64,000 nucleotides of DNA, from NCBI RefSeq assembly GCF_000993785.3, contig NZ_CP009922.3, positions 4,402,001-4,466,000 on the forward strand, given 5' to 3'. The position numbers and the translations under genes are program-made. The notes beneath the pieces are model-generated. The model saw nothing but the letters and a program-made list of their open reading frames with translations, was not told the DNA's origin and made no database searches. Shown one piece after another: positions 34,318 to 43,253 of the stretch (position 1 is the first letter of the stretch; every line of letters begins with the position of its first letter). This DNA comes from Streptomyces xiamenensis (GTDB lineage Bacteria > Actinomycetota > Actinomycetes > Streptomycetales > Streptomycetaceae).

Positions 34318-35379
34318 GTGCCAGTCAAACGCCACCGGCAGGCGCCGACGCAGTCGGATGTGGCGCGCCGCGCAGGGGTGTCGCAGGCGACCGTGTCGGC
34401 CGTGATCAACGGCCGGGCAGCCAGCAGCCGTATCCCGGCCGAAACCGAACGGCTCGTCAAGGACACCATCCGCGAATTGGGCTATGCGGCGAATCCCGCC
34501 GCCCGCTCCCTGAAGGGCAAGGGAAACCGGCTGCTGGGGGTGCACACCTTCGAGGCGGTCTTCCCGATCAGCAGCCGCGACTTCTACCACGGGTTCCTCA
34601 TCGGAGTGGAGGAGCAGGCCGTCGCCGAGGGCTACGACCTGGTCCTGTTCACCTCCACCGAGGACGACAACGGCGAACGCCGCCTCTACCGCGACGGCAC
34701 CAACCGCCTGAACGTCGCCGACGGCAGCGTGCTGCTCGGTATCACCCACGACCACTCCGATGTGGCCCGGCTCAGCCGCGACGGCTACCCCTTCGTCCAC
34801 ATCGGGCGTCGCGCCGTCTCCGGCGCCGACATCGCCTGGGTGAGCGCGGACTACACCGCCGGGACCCGGGATGCCGTCCAGGACCTCATCGACGCCGGCC
34901 ACACCCGCATCGGCTACCTCGGGCTCACCGACCGCACCGAACCGCTCGCCGACCGCGAGGCGGGCTACCGTGCGGCCTGCGCCGCCGCGGGCATCCCGCC
35001 GCTGCCCGTCCTGATGAACCCGCACGACCTGGAACAGGAGTGGTTCGACCTCGCCATCGGCTCGGGTATCACCGCCTTCGTCGCCGAGGAGGAGTCCCTC
35101 ACCGACCGGATCGCCGCGTTCGCCGCGCACCGCGCCCTGCGCATCCCCGCCGACCTCTCCGTCGTCACCCTCCGCGACACCAGCGGCGGCCCGTACCCGG
35201 GCACCCCCTGGAGCTCGCTGGGCATTCCGCGCAACGCGATCGGCCGCGCCGCCGTGCGGCTGCTCGTCGAGACGCTGCACGAGCCCGACACCCCGCGCCC
35301 CCGGCAGCTCCTGCTCGCCTGCGCACCGCCCGCGCCCTCCACCGTCGCCGCGCCGCCCACCCGCCAGGGAGTGTCATGA
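34318..35379 (+). CDS. LacI-family transcriptional regulator
   Basis: Sugar-responsive repressor of 353 residues. The N-terminal helix-turn-helix and hinge are clear: PTQSDVARRAGVSQATVSAVINGR (about residues 9-32) and ELGYAANPAARSLKGKGNRLLGV. A periplasmic-binding-like effector domain follows. The GTG at 34318 is preceded by AAGGGG; upstream in-frame codons cover the operator. Its stop overlaps the start of the FAD oxidoreductase (ATGA), so it is the first gene of the operon it probably controls. The inducer is likely an oligosaccharide imported by the downstream ABC system. Confidence 0.93.
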   Translation: MPVKRHRQAPTQSDVARRAGVSQATVSAVINGRAASSRIPAETERLVKDTIRELGYAANPAARSLKGKGNRLLGVHTFEAVFPISSRDFYHGFLIGVEEQAVAEGYDLVLFTSTEDDNGERRLYRDGTNRLNVADGSVLLGITHDHSDVARLSRDGYPFVHIGRRAVSGADIAWVSADYTAGTRDAVQDLIDAGHTRIGYLGLTDRTEPLADREAGYRAACAAAGIPPLPVLMNPHDLEQEWFDLAIGSGITAFVAEEESLTDRIAAFAAHRALRIPADLSVVTLRDTSGGPYPGTPWSSLGIPRNAIGRAAVRLLVETLHEPDTPRPRQLLLACAPPAPSTVAAPPTRQGVS

Positions 35380-36974
35380 CCCGGATCAGTGCCGACATCG
35401 CCGTCATCGGCGGCGGCCTCGGCGGGGTCGCCGCCGCCCTCGCCGCCGCCCGCAGCGGGCTGCGGGTGGTGCTCACCGAGGAGTACGACTGGGTCGGCGG
35501 CCAGCTCACCGTGCAGGGCACCCCGCCCGACGAGCACCCGTGGATCGAGCAGTTCGGCTCCACCGCCTCCTACCGGGCGATGCGCGAGGGCATCCGCGAC
35601 TACTACCGGCGCTGGTATCCGCTCACCGCCGAGGCCCGCGCCGACCGCGCCCTGAACCCCGGCAACGGCCGGGTCAGCGCGCTGTGCGCCGAGCCGCGGG
35701 TGGCACACGACGTGCTGCGCGCGCTGCTCGCCCCGCACCAGGCCGCCGGCCGGCTCGACCTGCGCACCGGGTACCGGCCGGTGGCGGCCACCACCGACGG
35801 CGACACGGTCACGAGTGTGACGCTCGATCCGGTACGGGAGGGGGAGCCGTTCACCGTCACCGCCCCGTACATCCTGGACGCCACCGAGACCGGTGAGCTG
35901 CTGCCGCTGACCGGCACCGAGCATGTCACCGGCTTCGAGTCCCGAGAGGTCACCGGCGAGCCGAGCGCCCCCGCGACCGCCCAGCCGCACAACATCCAGG
36001 CCGCCTCCTGGTGCCTGGCCCTGGAGCACCGGGCCGGCGAGGACCACACCATCGACAAGCCGGACGACTACGGATTCTGGCGCGACTACCAGCCCCCGTA
36101 CTGGCCAGGACCGTTCTTCGGCCTGCTCGCCCCCAAGCCGCAGACCCTGGAACCCACCCGGCGGCTGCTGGAACCCAACCCCGACCCGGCCGCCGGGTCG
36201 CCGCCCCTCGCCGGTGACCTCGATCTGTGGGCGTTCCGCCGCATCCTGGCCCGGGAGAACTTCACCCCCGGCGCCCTGGAGTCCGACGTCATCATCGTCA
36301 ACTGGCCGATGATCGACTACGTCGAGGGCCCGCTGTTCGGCGGCGGCCCCGAGGAGGACGCCCGCCATCTGGCCGGCGCCCGCGCCATGAGCCGCAGCTT
36401 CCTGTACTGGATGCAGACCGAACTGCCGCGCGCCGACGGCGGTACGGGGCTGCCCGGGCTGCGCACCCGCCCCGATGTGGTGGGGACGGCGGACGGGCTG
36501 ACCATGGGTCCCTACCACCGCGAGTCGCGCCGTATCCAGGCCGTGCACACCATCACCGAGCAGGAGGTGTCGCTCGCGGTACGCGGCGAGCGCGGCGCCG
36601 TCCCGCACCCGGACTCGGTCGGCATCGGCTCGTACCGCATCGACCTGCACCCCTCCACCGGCGGCGACAACTACATCGATGTCGGCTCCTGCCCCTTCCA
36701 GATCCCGCTGGGGGCGCTGCTGCCGCGGCGGATCACCAATCTGCTGCCGGCCGCGAAGAACATCGGCACCACCCACATCACCAACGGCTGCTACCGGCTG
36801 CACCCCGTCGAGTGGAACATCGGCGAGGCCGCCGGGCTGCTGGCCGTCTACTGCCTGCGCGAGCGGGCCACCCCGCACCAGGTCCGCGAGGACGCCACCC
36901 ATCTCGAGGACTACCGCCGCCTGCTGACCGGCCACGGCGTGGAACTCGCCTGGCCCGAGGTCCACGGCTACTGA
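35376..36974 (+). CDS. FAD-dependent oxidoreductase (FAD_oxidored type)
   Basis: A 532-residue cytoplasmic flavoprotein. The N-terminus has the FAD-binding Rossmann motif IAVIGGGLGGVAAALAAARSG (from about residue 8), then LTEEYDWVGGQLTVQG. The C-terminal FAD motif is LLPAAKNIGTTHITNGCYRLHPVEWNIGEAAGLL. This matches the FAD_oxidored family (PF12831), whose members are mostly uncharacterised. Its position as second gene of a sugar-uptake operon suggests oxidation of a sugar or an aglycone, but neither substrate nor electron acceptor can be read from sequence. The SBP gene follows after 32 bases. Confidence 0.85.
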   Translation: MTRISADIAVIGGGLGGVAAALAAARSGLRVVLTEEYDWVGGQLTVQGTPPDEHPWIEQFGSTASYRAMREGIRDYYRRWYPLTAEARADRALNPGNGRVSALCAEPRVAHDVLRALLAPHQAAGRLDLRTGYRPVAATTDGDTVTSVTLDPVREGEPFTVTAPYILDATETGELLPLTGTEHVTGFESREVTGEPSAPATAQPHNIQAASWCLALEHRAGEDHTIDKPDDYGFWRDYQPPYWPGPFFGLLAPKPQTLEPTRRLLEPNPDPAAGSPPLAGDLDLWAFRRILARENFTPGALESDVIIVNWPMIDYVEGPLFGGGPEEDARHLAGARAMSRSFLYWMQTELPRADGGTGLPGLRTRPDVVGTADGLTMGPYHRESRRIQAVHTITEQEVSLAVRGERGAVPHPDSVGIGSYRIDLHPSTGGDNYIDVGSCPFQIPLGALLPRRITNLLPAAKNIGTTHITNGCYRLHPVEWNIGEAAGLLAVYCLRERATPHQVREDATHLEDYRRLLTGHGVELAWPEVHGY

Positions 36975-37006
36975 GCACCCCCCGTCCCACCAGGGAGAGA
37001 CAGAAC

Positions 37007-39001
37007 ATGAACGCAATGACGCGTAGGTCCTGGCAGTTCGACCGAAGAAGATTCCTCGCCGCCGGCGGCGCCGTCACCCTGGGGGCCGGTGCGCTGGGTG
37101 CGCTCAGCGCCTGCACCCTGAGCCCGGAGGGCGGCGGCAGTGACGGCGGCACGACCGACGCCGAGGGAGAGGCGCCCGAGCTGAAGCGGCTCGTGGACGA
37201 GGGCAAGCTGCCGCCGCTGGCCGAGCGCATCCCCGCGAAGCCGCTGGTGGTGACCCCGGTGGACGAGGTGGGCCGGTACGGCGGCACCTGGCGGAACGCG
37301 CTGATCGGCGCCGGTGACACCTTCCGGCTCCAGTTCACCCTGGGGTACGAGAACCTGGTGCGCTGGGACCTGGACTGGAAGGCGACGGTGCCCAACGTCG
37401 CCGAGTCGGTGACCGTCAACGAGGACGCCACCCGGTTCACCTTCGTGCTGCGGGAGGGCATGAAGTGGTCCGACGGCGAGCCGTTCACGGTGGACGATGT
37501 GCTGTTCGCCTTCCACGACATCGCCATGAACAAGGCCGTCATCCCCGACACCCCGGGCCATCTGTCGGTGGACGGTGAACCGGCCCGCCTGGAGCGGATC
37601 GACGATCTCACCCTGGAGTTCACCTTCGCCGCGCCCCGGGCGCTGTTCCTGGAACAGCTGGCGAGCGGGCCCAGCGACATGCTCACCCGGCTGCCCAGGC
37701 ACTATCTGAGCCAGTTCCACCCCGATTACGCCGAGGACGCCGAGCAGGCCGCCAGGGACCTGGACTACTCGGGCGCCATGGAACTGCTCCAGGACGCCAT
37801 GTACGCGGGCGCGCTGTGGACCAATCCGGCGCTGCCCCGGCTGCACGCCTGGATACCGGGGAACGCGGTCGGCGACGGCACCAGGATGCGGTTCCAGCGC
37901 AATCCGTACTACTGGAAGGTGGATACGGCGGGCAATCAGCTGCCGTACCTCAACGGCATCGACTTCGCCATGGTGCAGGACTCCGAGGTGCTGCTGCTCA
38001 ATGTGCTCCAGGGCGAGATCGACATGCTGGACCGGCATGTCAACACCACCCGCAACAAGCCGGTGCTGGCAGCCGAACGGGAATCGGGCGGGTACCGGTT
38101 CTTCGATCTGGTGCCGGACAAGCTCAACACCCTCACCATCATGCTCAATCTCACCTGCCAGGACGAGGCGAAGCGGGAGGTCTTCCAGAACCGGGACTTC
38201 CGGATCGGGCTCTCCCACGCCATCAACCGGCTGGAACTGATCACCACCGTGCACGCCCGCCAGGGCGAGCCCTGGCAGGTGGCGCCGCTGCGGGAGTCAG
38301 AGCTGTTCGACGAGGAAATGGCCAAGCAGTACACCGCATTCGATCTCGATCTCGCCAATGAGTATCTGGACCGCACCGGCTGGACCCGGCGCAATGGCGA
38401 GGGCATCAGGCTCGGCCCGGACGGCAGGCCGATCTCCTTCCGGGTGCTGGTGGGCACCGGGGCCGGCAAGCCGGAGCTGGCGGACGCGCTGGAACTGATC
38501 CGCCCGGGCTGGCGCACGGTCGGGGTCGACATGCGGGTCCAGAACGAGGACGAGACGCTGCGTACCCAGCTCATCCAGGCCAATGAGCACCAGGCGCTGG
38601 TCTGGGACGGCGACGGTGGCCTGGACACGGTCAACACCCCCGGTTTCTTCATGCCGGAATGGGGCGACAATTCGGCATTCTGCCCGGATTGGTTCACCTG
38701 GCTGGCAACGGAAGGGGCCGACGGCCAGGAGCCCCCGGAGCCGGCCAAGGAGCAGTACCGGATCTACCACGAGCAGATCGCCGCCGAGCCGGACCGCGAG
38801 CGCCGCAACGCCCTGATGCGGGAAATCCTCGACATCGCCAAGGAACAGTTCTGGACGATCGGCGTGTCCACCGCGCTGCCCGGCTACGGCATCGTCGGCG
38901 AGCATTTCCGCAACATGGTCCAGCAGACCTATTTCGCCGGCAAGTTCCCCTATCCGGGTGTCACCAACCCCGAGCAGTACTACCTCGATTCCGACTCCTG
39001 A
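37007..39001 (+). CDS. Family 5 extracellular solute-binding lipoprotein
   Basis: Captures the substrate for the downstream ABC importer. The 664-residue precursor has a Tat-type signal RRRFLAAGG (Arg13-Arg15) and a lipobox LSAC with Cys36. The SBP_bac_5 core shows YENLVRWDLDWKATVPNVAESV, FTFVLREGMKWSDGEPFTVDDV and IGLSHAINRLELI. It is longer than typical dipeptide-binding proteins (about 530 residues), as are family 5 proteins known to bind oligosaccharides in Thermotoga. AGGGAGAG precedes the ATG at 37007. Its neighbours, glycosidases, favour an oligosaccharide ligand over a peptide. Confidence 0.92.
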   Translation: MNAMTRRSWQFDRRRFLAAGGAVTLGAGALGALSACTLSPEGGGSDGGTTDAEGEAPELKRLVDEGKLPPLAERIPAKPLVVTPVDEVGRYGGTWRNALIGAGDTFRLQFTLGYENLVRWDLDWKATVPNVAESVTVNEDATRFTFVLREGMKWSDGEPFTVDDVLFAFHDIAMNKAVIPDTPGHLSVDGEPARLERIDDLTLEFTFAAPRALFLEQLASGPSDMLTRLPRHYLSQFHPDYAEDAEQAARDLDYSGAMELLQDAMYAGALWTNPALPRLHAWIPGNAVGDGTRMRFQRNPYYWKVDTAGNQLPYLNGIDFAMVQDSEVLLLNVLQGEIDMLDRHVNTTRNKPVLAAERESGGYRFFDLVPDKLNTLTIMLNLTCQDEAKREVFQNRDFRIGLSHAINRLELITTVHARQGEPWQVAPLRESELFDEEMAKQYTAFDLDLANEYLDRTGWTRRNGEGIRLGPDGRPISFRVLVGTGAGKPELADALELIRPGWRTVGVDMRVQNEDETLRTQLIQANEHQALVWDGDGGLDTVNTPGFFMPEWGDNSAFCPDWFTWLATEGADGQEPPEPAKEQYRIYHEQIAAEPDRERRNALMREILDIAKEQFWTIGVSTALPGYGIVGEHFRNMVQQTYFAGKFPYPGVTNPEQYYLDSDS

Positions 39002-39038
39002 CACCTGACATCCGGAAAGACTGACGGGACGGTCTGCG

Positions 39039-40031
39039 GTGCTGAGCTATGTGGCACGACGGTGCCTCTACATGATCCCGACGCTCTTCGGGATATCGGT
39101 GGTGGCCTTCGCCATCATCCAACTGCCGCCGGGCGACTTTCTGACCACCCTGGTCGCCCGGATGGAGAACCAGGGCGAACGCATGGACCAGGCCCAGATG
39201 GCGGCCCTGCGTGAACGCTACGGCCTGGGCGACCCGATGTACCAGCAATATCTGAAGTGGATCGGCAACATCCTCTTCCACGGCGACTTCGGCCAGTCCT
39301 TCGAATACAGCAAGACCGTCTCCTCCCTGGTGATGGACCGGCTGCCGATGACGATCCTGCTGGCCGTCACAACCCTCCTCGCCGGCTGGATCATCGCCTT
39401 CCCCATCGGGCTCTACTCGGCGGTCCGGCAGTACTCGGCCGGCGACTACCTCGCCACCACCATCGGATTCCTCGGACTCGCCATCCCCAACTTCATGATC
39501 GCCTTGGTGCTGATGTATCTGGGCTACAGCGTCTTCGGTATGAGCGTCGGCGGCCTCTTCTCACCCGAATTCGAGGACGCCGCCTGGAACCTGGGCAAGT
39601 TCCTCGATCTGCTCGGCCATCTGTGGGTGCCCATCGTGGTGCTCGGTACGGCCGGCACCGCCGGGCTCATCCGCATCCTGCGCGCCAATCTCCTCGACGA
39701 ACTGCGCAAGCCGTACGTGGTGGCCGCCCGCGCCCGCGGCATGAGCGAACGCCGACTGGTCCGCAAGTATCCGCTGCGGGTCGCCCTCAACCCGTTCGTC
39801 TCCACCGTGGGCTGGGTGCTGCCGGGCCTGGTCTCCGGCGAGGTCATCGTCTCCCAGGTGCTCTCCCTGCCCACCACAGGACCGCTGCTGCTGGGCGCGC
39901 TCCGCAGCCAGGACATGTACCTGGCCTCTTCGATCATCCTCATCGTCAGTGTGCTGACCGTGATCGGCACGCTGCTCTCCGACATCCTGCTCGCCTGGCT
40001 CGACCCCCGGGTCCGGCTCGGACAGCGGTAG
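39039..40031 (+). CDS. ABC importer permease, DppB-like
   Basis: First membrane subunit of the importer, 330 residues. It begins with the DppB-type LSYVARRCLYMIPTLFGISVVAFAIIQLPPGDF and has six membrane segments; the EAA-loop region YVVAARARGMSERRLVRKYPLRVALNP contacts the ATPases. The family normally carries peptides or nickel, but one branch carries oligosaccharides. GTG start at 39039. It lies 37 bases after the SBP gene and 10 before the second permease. Confidence 0.92.
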   Translation: MLSYVARRCLYMIPTLFGISVVAFAIIQLPPGDFLTTLVARMENQGERMDQAQMAALRERYGLGDPMYQQYLKWIGNILFHGDFGQSFEYSKTVSSLVMDRLPMTILLAVTTLLAGWIIAFPIGLYSAVRQYSAGDYLATTIGFLGLAIPNFMIALVLMYLGYSVFGMSVGGLFSPEFEDAAWNLGKFLDLLGHLWVPIVVLGTAGTAGLIRILRANLLDELRKPYVVAARARGMSERRLVRKYPLRVALNPFVSTVGWVLPGLVSGEVIVSQVLSLPTTGPLLLGALRSQDMYLASSIILIVSVLTVIGTLLSDILLAWLDPRVRLGQR

Positions 40032-40041
40032 GGGGCCCGCC

Positions 40042-41163
40042 ATGTCAGCCGATCTGTCCACACCCGCCGCCCAGAATTCCGACGACACCGCCGACAAGCG
40101 GTTCACCGCCTCCCAGTGGCGGCTCATCTGGTGGAAGTTCCGCCGCCACAAGCTCGCCATGGCCGGCGCCGTCATCACCCTCCTCTTCTACTTCGTCGCC
40201 CTGTTCGCCGAGTTCCTCGCCCCCTACGGCACCGAACACTTCAACGGCGACTACACCTACGCCCCGCCCCAGACGCTCCATCTCGACGGCGACGGCCTCT
40301 ACGTCAACGGCTACACCGCCACCATCGACAACGACACCTACGAGCAGACCTACACCGAAGACCCGGGACAGCGGATCTCCGTCGGCTTCCTGGTCCGGGG
40401 CGAGGAGTACAAGATCCTCGGCCTCATCCCCTTCGACCGGCACCTCATCGGCCCCACCGAACCCGGTGCCCCCGTCTACCTGCTGGGCGCCGACCGCACC
40501 GGCCACGACCTGCTGTCCCTGCTCATCCACGGCACCCGCGTCTCGATGACCATCGGCCTGGTCGGCGTCGCCCTCGCCTTCGCCCTCGGGGTGGCCCTCG
40601 GCGGCGTCTCCGGCTACTTCGGCGGCAAGACCGACACCGTCATCCAGCGCCTCGTCGAGTTCTTCATGTCGGTCCCCACCCTGCCGCTGTGGCTCGGCCT
40701 GGCCGCCGCCCTCCCGTACGACTGGGGGCCCGTCCAGCGTTACTTCGCCATCACCGTCATCCTCGCGATCATCGGCTGGACGGATCTGGCCCGGGTGGTA
40801 CGCGGCAGGTTCCTCTCGCTGCGCGGCGAGGACTTCGTCACCTCGGCCCGGCTGGACGGCTGCCGGCAACCCCGGGTGATCTTCCGGCACATGCTGCCCT
40901 CCTTCTCCAGCCACCTCATCGCGTCCCTGTCGCTGTCCATCCCCGGGATGATCCTCGCCGAGACCTCCCTCAGCTTCCTGGGCCTGGGCCTCCAGTCACC
41001 CGTCGTCAGCTGGGGCGTCCTCCTCCAGGACGCCCAGAACATCCGCGTGCTGTCCACCGCCCCCTGGCTGATGATCCCCGGCCTCGCCGTCATCCTCGCC
41101 GTCCTCGCGCTGAACTTCGCCGGCGACGGACTGCGGGACGCCGCCGACCCGTACAAGAAATAG
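40042..41163 (+). CDS. ABC importer permease, DppC-like, with large extracytoplasmic insertion
   Basis: Second membrane subunit, 373 residues against about 300 for DppC. After the first membrane helix (KLAMAGAVITLLFYFVALFAEF) there is an extra stretch of about 90 residues with the acidic sequence LDGDGLYVNGYTATIDNDTYEQ, predicted outside the membrane, before the conserved YLLGADRTGHDLLSLLIHGTR. The EAA loop is DFVTSARLDGCRQPRVIFRHMLPS. The insertion may help dock the large binding protein. Confidence 0.92.
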   Translation: MSADLSTPAAQNSDDTADKRFTASQWRLIWWKFRRHKLAMAGAVITLLFYFVALFAEFLAPYGTEHFNGDYTYAPPQTLHLDGDGLYVNGYTATIDNDTYEQTYTEDPGQRISVGFLVRGEEYKILGLIPFDRHLIGPTEPGAPVYLLGADRTGHDLLSLLIHGTRVSMTIGLVGVALAFALGVALGGVSGYFGGKTDTVIQRLVEFFMSVPTLPLWLGLAAALPYDWGPVQRYFAITVILAIIGWTDLARVVRGRFLSLRGEDFVTSARLDGCRQPRVIFRHMLPSFSSHLIASLSLSIPGMILAETSLSFLGLGLQSPVVSWGVLLQDAQNIRVLSTAPWLMIPGLAVILAVLALNFAGDGLRDAADPYKK

Positions 41164-41175
41164 CGGAGCAGGACC

Positions 41176-42209
<1,034 letters not shown>

Positions 42210-42213
<4 letters not shown>

Positions 42214-43253
42214 GCGCGCCGCTGCTCGACGTGCAAGGGGTACGGGTCCACTTCCCCGTCAAGCGCGGGCTGCTGGGGCGCACCACGGGCCACATCCGGG
42301 CCGTCGACGGCATCGACCTGGCCGTCAAGGAGGGCGAGACCCTGGGCCTGGTCGGGGAATCCGGCTGCGGCAAGACGACGCTGGGCCGCTCCCTGGCCCG
42401 GATCCTCGCCCCGACGGCCGGCCGTGTCGCCTACCGCCGCGCGGACGGCACCTCCGTCGACGTCGCCACCCTCTCCGGCGCCGCCCTGCGCGACTACCGG
42501 CGCGAGGTCCGCGTCGTCTTCCAGGACCCCTTCTCCTCCCTCAATCCCCGCATGACGCTGCTCCAGATCATCGGCGACCCGCTGCGCTCGTACGGCATCG
42601 CCACCGGCGGCGAACTGGAGGACCGCGTCGCGGCGATGCTGCGCCGTGTCGGCCTTTCCCCCCGCTATCTGCACCGCTACCCGCACGCCTTCTCCGGCGG
42701 CGAACGGCAGCGCGTCAACATCGCCCGCGCCCTCATCGTGCGCCCCCGCCTGGTCATCGCCGACGAACCCGTCTCCGCCCTCGATGTCTCCGTCCGCGCC
42801 CAGATCCTCAATCTGCTGCGCGACCTCCAGGAAGAGCTGGGTCTCACCTACCTCTTCATCTCCCACGACCTGTCCGTCGTCGAAAGCGTCTGTGACCGCG
42901 TGGCCGTGATGTACCTGGGCAAGATCGCCGAGGTGGCCGACACCGGCGAGCTGTACTCCCGGCCGCACCACCCGTACACCGAGGCGCTGCTGTCCGCCGT
43001 GCCCCGCCCCGACCCCCGGCTGCGCGACACCGGGCGCCGCATCCGGCTCACCGACGACCTGCCCGACCCCGCCCATCCGCCGAAGGGCTGCTCCTTCCAC
43101 ACCCGCTGCCGCTACGCCGTCCCCGGCGTCTGCGACATCGCCGGAGCGCCACCGGCCCTGGCCGGGACCGGGGACAGCCGGCTGGCGGCCTGCCACCGCA
43201 CCACCGCACTCGAACTGACCGGCGTCGAACCGACAGGAGCCCCGACACCATGA
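42210..43253 (+). CDS. ABC importer ATP-binding protein, DppF-like
   Basis: Second ATPase, 347 residues, forming the heterodimer with its neighbour. Walker A GESGCGKTTL, signature FSGGERQRVNIARAL, Walker B LVIADEPVSALD, switch FISHDLSVVE and the C-terminal CSFHTRCRYAVPGVC motif are seen. The ATG at 42210 overlaps the end of the previous gene, and its own stop overlaps the GH3 start by 4 bases, so importer and glycosidase are translationally coupled. Confidence 0.94.
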
